Origin: Abyssisolibacter fermentans
Lineage (GTDB): Bacteria; Bacillota; Clostridia; Tissierellales; MCWD3
Reading direction: 5' to 3'
DNA: 64,000 bases
Assembly (NCBI RefSeq): GCF_001559865.1
Contig: NZ_LOHE01000060.1
Span: 48,359 to 112,358, forward strand
Both the position numbers and the translations under genes were made by a program. Positions 8,779 through 18,031 of this stretch are shown piece after piece (the stretch's first letter is position 1; every line of letters starts with the position of its first letter). The notes under the pieces are model-generated. The model was not told where the DNA came from. It searched no databases and saw nothing but the letters and a program-made list of their open reading frames with translations.

Positions 8779-11136
8779 CTATGAAATTCTGCTCTTAAGA
8801 GCTTCCATGAAGTCAAGCTTATAGATTTTTTTCATCGTAAACAACTGTGCAGCTATTACAAAAAATACTGTAGATATAATAGAATAAATATATATATCAA
8901 TACTTATAACTGCTCTGAGTGTATATAAATCATTACTGAGTGCATTTTCAACACCTCTAATAAAAACTATACCGATAGGAATTCCAACTAATATTCCAAA
9001 GCATGTCATTAATAAATTTTCTTTAACGATCATCCAAAAAATTTCTTTTCTTGAAAATCCCATAACCCTTAGTGAAGAAAACTCAAGTCTTCTCTCTGCT
9101 ATACTCATTACTGTTGTGTTATATACTACTGCAAACCCTAATATACCTGAAAATATAATGAGAATACCAATAGATATATAAGTTAAGTTTAGAAACTGCT
9201 TAAATACATTTTCCATATCCTCAAGAGATTGTAAACTACTAATATTCTTTAGATTATTAAGTTTTTTCTTTACATTGTCATCTGAATTGAAATAAACTCC
9301 GGTTATTAATTCCTTATCTAATAGTGTTTCATTCATTTCTTCAATTTTCATATATGCATTAATACCTAAATTTTGCTGAATTATATCCTTAACCTCCAGC
9401 TTAACATCTTCTCTATTTGGAATAAAGCTATTAATTGTTATCATATCTCCCTTCGTTATTCCAAGATACTTTGAAAGATTTTCTGTAATAACTATCCCTT
9501 TATCTGGCAAGTTAATTTTTTTATTGTTCATATTTTCAAAATTATAAAAGCTAGTATCTTCTTTTACACCAATTATATTAACTACTTTACTCTTCCAACC
9601 GTTTTTTACTTCAAATGGAAACTCAATCTTTGGTTCAATGTAATCTATATCTATTATTTGCTCAAGTTCTCTTACTACATCTTTGTTCATGGGTTTAGAA
9701 AAGTTAATATTATATTCCATTCTTTGAAAATCCCCATAATGCTTTTCAAACATATGAAAGAAAGCATTAAATTGACAAAATGTCAAAAACAACATTCCAA
9801 AGGTTAATGAAATACCAACTAATACAAATAAAAATCGCTTCTTACTTCTAAATATATTCCTCATTACCATTTTCCAACTAAAAGAGAACTTATTCCAAAG
9901 AAACTTTATCCTCTCAATTAAAATTCTCTTACCCGATTTAGGAGCTTCTGGTCTCATAGATTCAGCTGGAAGTATTTTTAATATTTTCTTGCTCCCATAT
10001 AAACCTGCTACTATACAAAAAGCACTTGAAAGCAATATTGCAATTATGGTATATCTATAGTAAAAATTCACCTTAAGTATTGGTATGTTAAAATACTGTA
10101 GATACAATTTTGTCATAGCCCCAGCTAATAACGTCCCTAGATTTGTTCCAATAATAGCTCCTATAATACCAATAGCTAAAGAATATTTTGTATAATGCAT
10201 GATAATATCTATGTTTTTATACCCCAATGCTTTCAAGACTCCAATTGAAATTCTGTCTTTTTTCACCATTCTCGATATCATTACAGCAATTATCAGGGCT
10301 GCAATGCCAAGAAAAATAACAGGTATAACCTTCGACATAGATTTAAGCTGCTTTATTTCTTCTGAAATCATTCTGTTACTTAGCTGATTTTCTTTTACTA
10401 TAATCCTTTTGACACCATAATCCTTTAGAACCTTTTCTAGTTTATCCTTAATTTTATCTATATCCTTTTCATCTTTTACACTTATAGTTACTTCATTGTA
10501 GTTGTTTCCAAAACCAAAGCTTTGTCTTGCAAACTCATCGGCTACAAAAGCAACACCGAATTTTTCTGGAAGAGGCAAAAGACTTTGTTCATTTTCCATA
10601 AGATATATATACTCTGGGCTGGCTACTATACCTGCAACCCTTAAATTGTATTGTTTTGCATTTATTTGTAGTTTTAATGTATCCCCAACGGATATATTTC
10701 TTGCTGTAGCAAATTGTTGAATAACTAATATTTCCTTATTTTTATTTTTTATTTCCTCTCCCTGTATCAAATAAATATCGTTTATTCTTTCATTACTATT
10801 TGGTACAGACACAACCCTAACAGTTACCTTTTCGTTATTATTCTTAACCTTTAATGGAACATCAGAAATTACTCTTCCTTGAGCATTTGTAATTCCATAT
10901 TTGTTTTTTAAATCGTCAACTGCCTTACTGGATATTTTAACCACTTCAGCATTTATATCCGCAAAGTTTGTCATTTCATAATATTCATTTAATGTACTTT
11001 CTAAATTTAATGCTGACATTTTCATAGCTGTGTATACCAATAATCCTACTGCTATAACAACTATTATTGCTATAAACTGCCCATATGAGCCTTTTATAAG
11101 TCTAATCAATCTTGTATTTATTTTTTTCATTACCAT
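8779..11136 (-). CDS. FtsX/MacB-type ABC transporter permease
   Basis: 785 residues. An N-terminal helix is followed by a large extracellular domain (about 45-265). A block of three helices (about 270-400) contains the FtsX pattern RISIGVLKALGYKNIDI. A second helix and extracellular domain come next (about 430-660), then a final three-helix FtsX block with RRLEFSSLRVMGFSRKEI. Duplicated FtsX domains are usual for large permeases that work as dimers with a MacB/LolD-type ATPase. The start ATG at 11136 overlaps the ATPase stop by 7 bases (an ATG at 11130 is also possible), so the two are translationally coupled. Confidence 0.88.
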   Translation of the reverse strand: MVMKKINTRLIRLIKGSYGQFIAIIVVIAVGLLVYTAMKMSALNLESTLNEYYEMTNFADINAEVVKISSKAVDDLKNKYGITNAQGRVISDVPLKVKNNNEKVTVRVVSVPNSNERINDIYLIQGEEIKNKNKEILVIQQFATARNISVGDTLKLQINAKQYNLRVAGIVASPEYIYLMENEQSLLPLPEKFGVAFVADEFARQSFGFGNNYNEVTISVKDEKDIDKIKDKLEKVLKDYGVKRIIVKENQLSNRMISEEIKQLKSMSKVIPVIFLGIAALIIAVMISRMVKKDRISIGVLKALGYKNIDIIMHYTKYSLAIGIIGAIIGTNLGTLLAGAMTKLYLQYFNIPILKVNFYYRYTIIAILLSSAFCIVAGLYGSKKILKILPAESMRPEAPKSGKRILIERIKFLWNKFSFSWKMVMRNIFRSKKRFLFVLVGISLTFGMLFLTFCQFNAFFHMFEKHYGDFQRMEYNINFSKPMNKDVVRELEQIIDIDYIEPKIEFPFEVKNGWKSKVVNIIGVKEDTSFYNFENMNNKKINLPDKGIVITENLSKYLGITKGDMITINSFIPNREDVKLEVKDIIQQNLGINAYMKIEEMNETLLDKELITGVYFNSDDNVKKKLNNLKNISSLQSLEDMENVFKQFLNLTYISIGILIIFSGILGFAVVYNTTVMSIAERRLEFSSLRVMGFSRKEIFWMIVKENLLMTCFGILVGIPIGIVFIRGVENALSNDLYTLRAVISIDIYIYSIISTVFFVIAAQLFTMKKIYKLDFMEALKSRIS

Positions 11137-11840
11137 TCAATCCTTTCAGGATCCATTGGATTTTTATTTTCTTTATTCTCTACGATTTTTCCACTCCTCA
11201 TTCTGATGACTCTATCTGCCATTTGAGCAATAGGAGCATTGTGAGTTATTACTAAGATTGTTTTTTTATAATCTCTGTTTATTTTGCTAAGCAGTGAAAG
11301 TATAGCTATTCCTGTTTTGTAATCCAATGCTCCAGTTGGTTCATCACATAAAAGAATGAGAGGATTTTTTGCAACTGCTCTGGCAATTGCTACTCTCTGC
11401 TGTTCTCCACCACTTAATTGAGATGGAAAATGATCTTTTCTTTCTCCTAAACCAACATTTACAAGAACTGTATCTATATCGAGAGCATCTTTACATATTT
11501 CTGTTGCTAGCTCCACATTTTCTTTAGAGGTTAAATTAGCCATGAGATTATAAAATTGAAATACAAATCCTATTTTTTCCCTTCGATAATATGTTAGCTG
11601 TTTTTCGCTATATCCAGTAATCTCTTTTTTCTCTAGAAAAACTGTCCCTTTTGTAGGTTTATCCATTCCACCAAGGATATTTAATAAGGTACTTTTACCC
11701 GATCCACTAGGTCCAAGTATGACAACGAATTCTCCTTCATTTATATCAAAGGATACTTCTTGTAATGCCTTTACAGTTACTTCTCCCATTTGATAATACT
11801 TACTAAGTTTTTCTACTCTTAATAGTACCTTTTGATCCAT
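11130..11840 (-). CDS. ABC transporter ATPase, MacB/LolD type
   Basis: 236 residues. Walker [11 protein letters not shown]-loop in FVFQFYNLM, signature LSGGEQQR, Walker [13 protein letters not shown] and switch His in VITHN. The [14 protein letters not shown] and DEPTGALD sequences mark the family that powers FtsX-type permeases. Start ATG overlaps the TetR stop (TAATG), and its own stop overlaps the permease start. It provides energy for the efflux operon. Confidence 0.93.
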   Translation of the reverse strand: MDQKVLLRVEKLSKYYQMGEVTVKALQEVSFDINEGEFVVILGPSGSGKSTLLNILGGMDKPTKGTVFLEKKEITGYSEKQLTYYRREKIGFVFQFYNLMANLTSKENVELATEICKDALDIDTVLVNVGLGERKDHFPSQLSGGEQQRVAIARAVAKNPLILLCDEPTGALDYKTGIAILSLLSKINRDYKKTILVITHNAPIAQMADRVIRMRSGKIVENKENKNPMDPERIEW

Positions 11841-12496
11841 TATTTATTACCTCCCCCCTTATTAGTCTCACCTAATCCTCTCTCTAAAAAATCTACATAA
11901 TTTTCATAATTTTGAGTGATTTTTTCTATATCTAAATCCTCATCATTTTTAACAAAGCAATTAAAAAAGTTTATCATCGAATCATTTAATAGCCTATTTA
12001 TAAATTTTTTGGATAAATCTTGTCTAAAATCTTTTTTTCTAAATCCTTCTTCTATAAGAGGTCCAAAATAATCTTTCGCATGACCTTCTTTTATTAACTT
12101 TTGCATTTCTTCATCAATAATTTCTCTTACTTCAGGATTTTTTTCCTCATACATACTTCTCCAAAATTGATAATATTTTGGATATTTTGTGCAAATTTCG
12201 ATTCCTATGCTGCCCTCAAGCTTTAATATCTCAAAAAAATTTAACTCTTCATAATTAATATTGTTTTGAAGTTTCCATTTATCAATGTATTCATGTTCTA
12301 TATTATGTAGGTTTCTAAAAAGGTATAAATAAAGCTGCTTCTTATTATTAAAATGATAGTAAAAAGACCCTTTACTTATCTCTGCTCGTTTTAAAATATT
12401 ATTTAGTGAAGCATTATTATACCCCTTATCAATAAATTCTTCTAAAGCAATTTTAAATAAATTTTCTTTTTTTATCATATTAATCTTATCTTGCAA
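11840..12496 (-). CDS. TetR-family repressor of the efflux operon
   Basis: 218 residues. The N-terminal helix-turn-helix reads ALEEFIDKGYNNASLNNIL..AEISKGSFYYHFNNKKQLYLYLF, the classic TetR signature; the C-terminal ligand and dimer domain is divergent, as usual. The start is a TTG with AGGAG 9 bases upstream; an ATG at 12478 is an alternative. First gene of the operon, and a 16-bp palindrome just after its own -10 box is the likely operator, so it probably represses itself and the transporter until an inducer binds. Inducer unknown. Confidence 0.9.
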   Translation of the reverse strand: MQDKINMIKKENLFKIALEEFIDKGYNNASLNNILKRAEISKGSFYYHFNNKKQLYLYLFRNLHNIEHEYIDKWKLQNNINYEELNFFEILKLEGSIGIEICTKYPKYYQFWRSMYEEKNPEVREIIDEEMQKLIKEGHAKDYFGPLIEEGFRKKDFRQDLSKKFINRLLNDSMINFFNCFVKNDEDLDIEKITQNYENYVDFLERGLGETNKGGGNK

Positions 12497-12522
12497 TCAA
12501 TTTCACTCCTATAAAATAACAG

Positions 12523-12538
12523 TAGACCGCGCAGTCTA
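12523..12538 (-). promoter_or_regulatory. Probable TetR operator
   Basis: Palindrome TAGACCGCGCAGTCTA with one mismatched pair, unusually GC-rich for this genome. It sits 14 bases downstream of the -10 box, at the transcription start, where a bound repressor would block initiation. Confidence 0.75.
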
Positions 12539-12552
12539 GTATATATGATTTC

Positions 12553-12581
12553 ATTATATATCCATGAATTTTATTTGTCAA
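12553..12581 (-). promoter_or_regulatory. Consensus promoter of the tetR-efflux operon
   Basis: Minus strand TTGACA (12576-12581), 17-base spacer, TATAAT (12553-12558); both hexamers perfect. Strong promoter held in check by the adjacent operator. Confidence 0.85.
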
Positions 12582-12712
12582 TAGTGACGCTATGATAATG
12601 TCAACTAGAATAATTTCACAATAGAAAAAATTATTTCTATAATTCAATGTTCAGTTTTATATCAATTTCTGTTAGTCTATTAAATGTATGATTCTATGAA
12701 TCTATAATATTC

Positions 12713-13930
12713 TTATGCCTTGAAATTATATATAGGCTTAATGATATCAATAATATCAACTGAATCTTTTATATTTTTAATAATTTCATCTATTGGTTTA
12801 TAAGCCATTGGTGCTTCATCAATAGTAGATTCTTTTACTGATGTAGTATAAATATCTTTCATACTTTCTTTATACTCATCTAAGTTAATATTAGCTATAG
12901 CTTTTGATCTACTCATTAATCTACCAGCTCCATGAGGTGCTGAATAATTCCAATCTTCATTTCCTTTTCCTAATGCAATAATACTACCATCTCTCATATT
13001 AATTGGGATTATAACTTTTTCACCTTTATAAGCTGATATACTTCCTTTTCTAATAATATTATCTTTAAAATTTATATAATTGTGTATAGTTTGAAAATAC
13101 TCAAAATCTTTTAATGCTTTTTTAAAAACTTTATTTAATATTATATCTGCCATTATTTCTCTATTTAGATTAGCATATTCTTGGCATATTTTCATATCAT
13201 GTAAGTATTCATTTCTCCATTCTTTTATTAAAAAACATAGTTCTTTTGGATATTCTGGTTGTAACATATCATATCTCTTTTTTAGTTCTATCAATTCTTT
13301 TTGTATTTCTTTTCTTCTTCCTTCTCGTTTATAGTTCTTAATAATTTCATCTCTTTTAATATAAAAATCTTCTTTACCACTACACAAATCAATAGCGATT
13401 TTTTGATAATATTCAGCTACTTGTTTACCTAAATTTCTACTCCCTGAATGAATAACTAAATATAAATTATTATTTTTATCTTTATTTACTTCAATAAAAT
13501 GATTTCCTCCACCTAAAGTACCAATACTTCTTTCAATTCTCTTTGTATTTTTTAGTTCTCTGTAACAATGTAATTCTTGTAATTTGTGAAATTTTACAAT
13601 TCTTCCTTCATGTACATTTTGACCACACGGAATATTGTGGTTAATTATTTCATCTAATTGTTTTAAATCTATATGGGTTTTACCCAATTTAGCACATAAC
13701 ATTCCGCATCCAATATCTACTCCTACGATATTTGGAATAACTTTATCTCCCAAATTCGCGGTAAAACCTATAACGCAACCTTTGCCAGCATGCGTATCAG
13801 GCATAATTCTTATTTTACTATTTTCCACAAAAGGTTGATTACATAATTTTATAATTTGTGAAGTAGTTTCATCGTCAATATTATCAGTAAATACTTTGGC
13901 TGTAGTATATTTTCCTTTTAATTCAATCAT
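12713..13930 (-). CDS. rtcB: RtcB-family RNA ligase
   Basis: 405 residues, the usual length. Family motifs are all present: DTHAGKGCVIGFTA, GVDIGCGM (metal-binding Cys), GGGNHFIE, HSGSRNLG and APHGAGRLMSR (with the His that is guanylylated in RtcB). RtcB joins 2',3'-cyclic phosphate or 3'-phosphate RNA ends to 5'-OH ends using GTP and manganese, in RNA repair or tRNA splicing. Start chosen at ATG 13930 because AGGAGG lies 6-7 bases upstream; the first in-frame ATG at 13960 has none. No archease or RtcA neighbour is visible. It appears to be a single gene. Confidence 0.9.
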   Translation of the reverse strand: MIELKGKYTTAKVFTDNIDDETTSQIIKLCNQPFVENSKIRIMPDTHAGKGCVIGFTANLGDKVIPNIVGVDIGCGMLCAKLGKTHIDLKQLDEIINHNIPCGQNVHEGRIVKFHKLQELHCYRELKNTKRIERSIGTLGGGNHFIEVNKDKNNNLYLVIHSGSRNLGKQVAEYYQKIAIDLCSGKEDFYIKRDEIIKNYKREGRRKEIQKELIELKKRYDMLQPEYPKELCFLIKEWRNEYLHDMKICQEYANLNREIMADIILNKVFKKALKDFEYFQTIHNYINFKDNIIRKGSISAYKGEKVIIPINMRDGSIIALGKGNEDWNYSAPHGAGRLMSRSKAIANINLDEYKESMKDIYTTSVKESTIDEAPMAYKPIDEIIKNIKDSVDIIDIIKPIYNFKA

Positions 13931-14230
13931 GTTTTCCTCCTTTGATTTGTAGAACATCATCAGCTATTTTCCCAAAATCTACTACTATTTTTTTAAGCTT
14001 ATCATATTGTATATATAAAATTCAATTATTTTTATAAGAATTACTCTCTCGTTTTTATTAAAATATTTTAATAAAATGAGTAGGAGATATTTTAATGTTA
14101 TTAAGTGGTATTTTATTCGTTTTATATTTTATATGGTAATATTTATTATTGTAATATATTATGTAGTAGTCATCTTTTAATTGATTCGTACATTATAAAT
14201 TGTTTCATTAATCTTAATGGAGGTATTACT
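13931..14230. other. Divergent intergenic region
   Basis: Lies between the rtcB start (minus) and the small membrane ORF (plus) and should hold both promoters. Very AT-rich; no box pair good enough to call. Confidence 0.4.
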
Positions 14231-14387
14231 ATGGATAAATATATAGAAGATAATATTTGTTATATTGTTTTTTTTTTTTAGTAAAAGTGCAGATTCCTTA
14301 CAATTAGTTATTATATTTTGTACTAGTATTTTAAGCGCATTTTGTATGGCTTTAATTAAGACTATTAATAATATTAATCATAAATAA
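14231..14387 (+). pseudogene. Small membrane-peptide gene broken at a T12 run
   Basis: A strong GGAGG site precedes an ATG at 14231. The reading frame gives MDKYIEDNICYIVFFF and then a TAG stop right after a run of 12 T (14268-14279). If the run had 11 T, the frame would continue as SKSADSLQLVIIFCTSILS and on to NINHK and a TAA at 14387, giving a 51-residue peptide with one hydrophobic helix. Either a slippage-controlled gene, a recent frameshift or a homopolymer sequencing error. No family recognised. Confidence 0.5.
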
Positions 14388-14468
14388 ATATTTATATTTT
14401 TTAATATGATAATAGGGTATTATACTTACTTATTTCATTATTTCTATAACTTTTTCGTCTTTATGACT

Positions 14469-14508
14469 AATAAACGGTGTAATCTCCATGAAGTTTACAC
14501 CGTTTATT
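14469..14508. terminator. Probable bidirectional terminator hairpin
   Basis: Perfect 14-bp inverted repeat AATAAACGGTGTAA / TTACACCGTTTATT with a 12-base loop, 80 bases past the small ORF. No long T run follows, so the terminator role is likely but not certain. Confidence 0.55.
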
Positions 14509-14698
14509 ATACACTCTTAGCTAATATTTTAAGTATAAAATTTTAATCTTGAAACCTGTTAACTTTTATATTCTGTGAGTTTTTTACTCAATCAAATAAA
14601 TAACTTTAACTAATAAAGGCAATAATAATTAGTTTTTACATAATCATAATTACCCTTATTTCTATTTCATTCGATTTTCATTTATTCGAACTTATTTT

Positions 14699-14985
14699 AC
14701 ATTCCTGCAGTACACGGTTTTATAGAGTTTAGTAACTCATCAAATTCTTTTCTTGCATATAGTCTATGTTCATCTGAAATATCCATTTTATTGATAATCT
14801 TACTATCATATGCTTGCCTTCAAATGAAAACTTATAATCTATGATTTCACCATCATACCTACAACTGCTGTTTTTGTTTTGTTTCCTTTTAAAAAATATC
14901 TATGGAGATTATTCACTTATTTAATTTTATACAATCTTGATATAATAAGCTCTTTATCCTTTATTTCTGTTACGCTAAGTCAAAA
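14699..14985 (-). pseudogene. Frameshifted gene remnant, family unknown
   Basis: On the minus strand several frames carry coding-like sequence in tandem: LSVTEIKDKELIISRLYKIK then a stop, HRYFLKGNKTKTAVVG, a shift to YDGEIIDYKFSFEGKHMIVR, then a shift to KIINKMDISDEHRLYARKEF and a TAA after KPCTAGM. Read together they look like one decayed gene with at least one nonsense change and two frameshifts. I do not recognise it. Confidence 0.45.
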
Positions 14986-15140
14986 TTTCTTTATAACATA
15001 ACTGATATTTATAATTAATTTTGTCATGCACTAAAAAAAGTACATTTCTATTTTTAAGCTCTGTCCTTTTTTGTTATATAAGACTGTTTTACATTTCCTC
15101 GTAACCTCATTTTGGTATGCCATATTTTAATGTGCAAATA

Positions 15141-16406
15141 TTAAAGATATAATGATAAATAATTAAATCTACTACCAAGATATTCTTTTGTATTAGTCAA
15201 TAATTCATCAGTTGAAAGGCTTAAATGGTTTATTGTATTTGAGTTAGTTTTTAAAAATAAGGGATATAATAAATTTAGACACAATAAATAAAATACATCA
15301 AATTCAAATTTCAAACTTTTTCTTAACTCTTTTGGCATATCCATCAACCGATCGCCTAATCTTCTAAATTGGTAAAAATAAAATGCGAAATATTTCCATA
15401 TTTTATCTGATACTTCTTTTAATGATTCTTCTTCAAGATCATAAAAATAACCCTTCATTAAACTTAATATAACATCATATTGCAATAAGACATCTAATTG
15501 ATATACACTTATTGCCTTAGGATAATACAATTTGTTTACATATCGATATAAATTACTGATAAAATCTCTTAAACCTTGAATTGCCTTCATCTTATCTGGG
15601 ATTATCTCTATTCGTTTTGTTGAATCAAGATCTGTTAAAAGAATATTTTTCCTTTGAAAACAAAACTGTATGTTCTCCCATCCGCCTGAATGTATAAACA
15701 ACCCTGATTCTGTTAAACCACGTACAGCTCTACCAAATTGCTGTCCTATTATCTTAGATAATTCTAACTTTCCCTCTTGCTTTTCTAGTGAGCTTCCTAT
15801 ACCAAAAATTTCTTTTATTTCTTCATAAAAGCTTTGTAGTTTTGCATCAACATACTTATAGTTCCACCCCAATTGAAGAAATCTATATGGTTCAGACGAT
15901 GTAGAAAGACTTATTGCTACTCCTAATTTTTTATTATGGAAGTATAAATCTGGATATTCAATTACCATATACGGTAAAATCGAATACACATTATTTTTTT
16001 GTAAAATTTGAGCATTTTCATATTCTTGAACTGCTCTATGATGACATATGCCACCGTAAGGTGCATCTTCTGAATGAATTAATTTTATTTTTCCATCAAT
16101 ATCAAATCCAAAATGGGGAGCCTCTCTTAAATATGTTTTATCCGTTGGTGGTATTGGCACAACTTCAGCTTTTTTTGCATGTCTCCCATCAGGATTCCAC
16201 ACTCCAACTCCTTTTAATTTCGCTGCCTTTACATAAACTCCCTCTCCTATATTTATTGGTTGCTTTAATTTGTACCAACCCGTCCTACCAGGGGTGAAAA
16301 AGCTAGGCGTCTTCTGCCAACTAACTTGAGCAATAATATCATTATAATCTTCTTTTGATAACTTTATATTCTCATTGATATGAGTAATTTTATAATTTAA
16401 TCTCAA
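15141..16406 (-). CDS. Divergent kinase-fold protein, last gene of the rSAM/dikinase operon
   Basis: 421 residues, no confident family. Features resemble an atypical kinase fold: VYVKAAKLKG (possible ATP-lysine strand), HRAVQEYENAQIL (possible helix-C Glu), a hinge-like ILPYMVIEYP, then FIHSGGWENIQF followed by ILLTDLDSTKRI, which fit an H-x(n)-N catalytic loop and a DxD metal site. The C-terminal third is helical and rich in Tyr, Phe and Leu. The start is TTG with AGGAGG 8 bases upstream. It follows the B12-rSAM gene by 37 bases and closes the operon, so it probably phosphorylates or otherwise modifies the same product. An unrelated fold remains possible. Confidence 0.5.
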   Translation of the reverse strand: MRLNYKITHINENIKLSKEDYNDIIAQVSWQKTPSFFTPGRTGWYKLKQPINIGEGVYVKAAKLKGVGVWNPDGRHAKKAEVVPIPPTDKTYLREAPHFGFDIDGKIKLIHSEDAPYGGICHHRAVQEYENAQILQKNNVYSILPYMVIEYPDLYFHNKKLGVAISLSTSSEPYRFLQLGWNYKYVDAKLQSFYEEIKEIFGIGSSLEKQEGKLELSKIIGQQFGRAVRGLTESGLFIHSGGWENIQFCFQRKNILLTDLDSTKRIEIIPDKMKAIQGLRDFISNLYRYVNKLYYPKAISVYQLDVLLQYDVILSLMKGYFYDLEEESLKEVSDKIWKYFAFYFYQFRRLGDRLMDMPKELRKSLKFEFDVFYLLCLNLLYPLFLKTNSNTINHLSLSTDELLTNTKEYLGSRFNYLSLYL

Positions 16407-16443
16407 GAAATCTCCTCCTAATAAATTTATAGATATTTATCGT

Positions 16444-18030
16444 TTAGAAAAACATGTCGTTTGAATCATCATTTACACCTAGTTCTTTAAATGATTTTTC
16501 AAGTACTGGTCTATTTTTATAAATAATATTGTTAAGTTTTTCAACTCTTAATGAAAGAAAAGATCGTAACTCCTTTTTATAATTATTATATTGACATATA
16601 TCTAACCCTTCTTGGTAAAATAAGTAGGCTGAATCATCTAAATGTTTTCTGATAGAACTTATAATTCCTTTTTCTCTTTGATCTCCTATATCATTTTTGT
16701 TAAGTATCTTTTCTATTACTCTGTATTTGTCCCTTTCATTTACATATATTTTGAAATAGTCGGAAAGCGTTCTGTAAAAACATGCAACTTTTTTATCTTT
16801 AAAATAATTTTCATTACTGAAATCTTTAAATTCATCTTTTATTATTTTATATACCTTTCTTTTGTTGTCAAATAATTCTAGTTTTTTAACTAGCTTCTTA
16901 TAAGATAAATTATTATCATGAAAAAATTCCCCGGATTTACGTAAGCCTTTAATAGTTGATAGAGGATTAAAGTTTATATACCCATACCTAAATCTATATT
17001 TAGAATTAAAATCAGTAGAAAACCCCTCTTTTTTTAGAATTCTAAAACAATTATTAATAACATCAATTGTATAATTTCTCCCGTATATCTTTAAATCTTC
17101 TTGGTTTACAGATTCTATTCCAACGAATATTCGTCTTAGTCCAGCCTCTCTAAGAGTTGAAACAATTTGTGAATTTATATATTCAGGTCTACACTGCATG
17201 AAAAATGTAATTAAAAGCTTTCTATGTGATAACATATCTCTAAGTTTTCTTGCCTTTTGTAATGCTAAATCTTTATTCAATGGTAAAAAATTATCATCAA
17301 CGAACTCAAAGTCAGTAGTATTATATTTTTTATATAAAAATTCTATTTCATCTACAATATTTTTTACCGAACGAACCCTATAATTTCTACCTTGCTGCAT
17401 TTTTAAATAATCAGGAGTCGAACAAAAAGTACATGCCATGTAACATCCTCTGCTCCCTTGAATTTGAGGTGATATGTATGTGCTTTTATATTGGTCAACA
17501 AATTGCTTGTAAATACCTCTATCTGGAAAAGGCAATCTATCAAGATTATCTATCAATGGCCTTCTTTCATTATATTTACATTCTCCATCTGATGATTTAT
17601 ACCCTATTCCATTTATATTTCTCCAACATCCGTTTTCTTGTATTATTTTAGATAACTCAAAAAATGTTTCTTCTCCTTCTCCTATAATGATTGAATCAAC
17701 ATTTAATTGTAGAAATCTATTTGGATTTGTTGTTGGTCCATAACCACCTACAGTAATATGCTTTTTATAACCAATCTCTCGTATCTTATTGACTGTTAAT
17801 TCAATGTCATCATGATAATAATCACAAGATGTAATCCCTAAAATATCATATTTTTGAATTCTATTTTTTAGATAATGAATTGTACTATCCAAATCAAGCT
17901 TATAAATACGTGGATCAAATAAATCCACATCAAAACCATTTTTTTTCAAATATGCTCCTATATAGCAAATACCTAGTGGTTCAGTAATTTTATAATTCTT
18001 ATATGCTGGATGTAATAATAGTATTTTCAT
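16444..18030 (-). CDS. B12-binding radical SAM enzyme (operon copy 2)
   Basis: About 528 residues. The N-terminal cobalamin-binding Rossmann domain has KILLLHPAY..EPLGICYIGAYLK, DILGITSCDYYHDDIEL and IGEGEETFFEL. A linker with NLDRLPFPDRG leads into the radical SAM barrel with the 4Fe-4S motif CYMACTFC (about C196, C200, C203). No DxHxxG cobalamin motif, as usual in class B enzymes. The last 200 residues are not typical and include many aromatic and charged residues. Such enzymes do methyl transfer to unreactive carbons, ring changes or epimerisation. The ATG at 18030 follows the previous stop by one base (TAAaATG), so translation is coupled. Confidence 0.88.
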   Translation of the reverse strand: MKILLLHPAYKNYKITEPLGICYIGAYLKKNGFDVDLFDPRIYKLDLDSTIHYLKNRIQKYDILGITSCDYYHDDIELTVNKIREIGYKKHITVGGYGPTTNPNRFLQLNVDSIIIGEGEETFFELSKIIQENGCWRNINGIGYKSSDGECKYNERRPLIDNLDRLPFPDRGIYKQFVDQYKSTYISPQIQGSRGCYMACTFCSTPDYLKMQQGRNYRVRSVKNIVDEIEFLYKKYNTTDFEFVDDNFLPLNKDLALQKARKLRDMLSHRKLLITFFMQCRPEYINSQIVSTLREAGLRRIFVGIESVNQEDLKIYGRNYTIDVINNCFRILKKEGFSTDFNSKYRFRYGYINFNPLSTIKGLRKSGEFFHDNNLSYKKLVKKLELFDNKRKVYKIIKDEFKDFSNENYFKDKKVACFYRTLSDYFKIYVNERDKYRVIEKILNKNDIGDQREKGIISSIRKHLDDSAYLFYQEGLDICQYNNYKKELRSFLSLRVEKLNNIIYKNRPVLEKSFKELGVNDDSNDMFF

Positions 18031-18031
18031 T

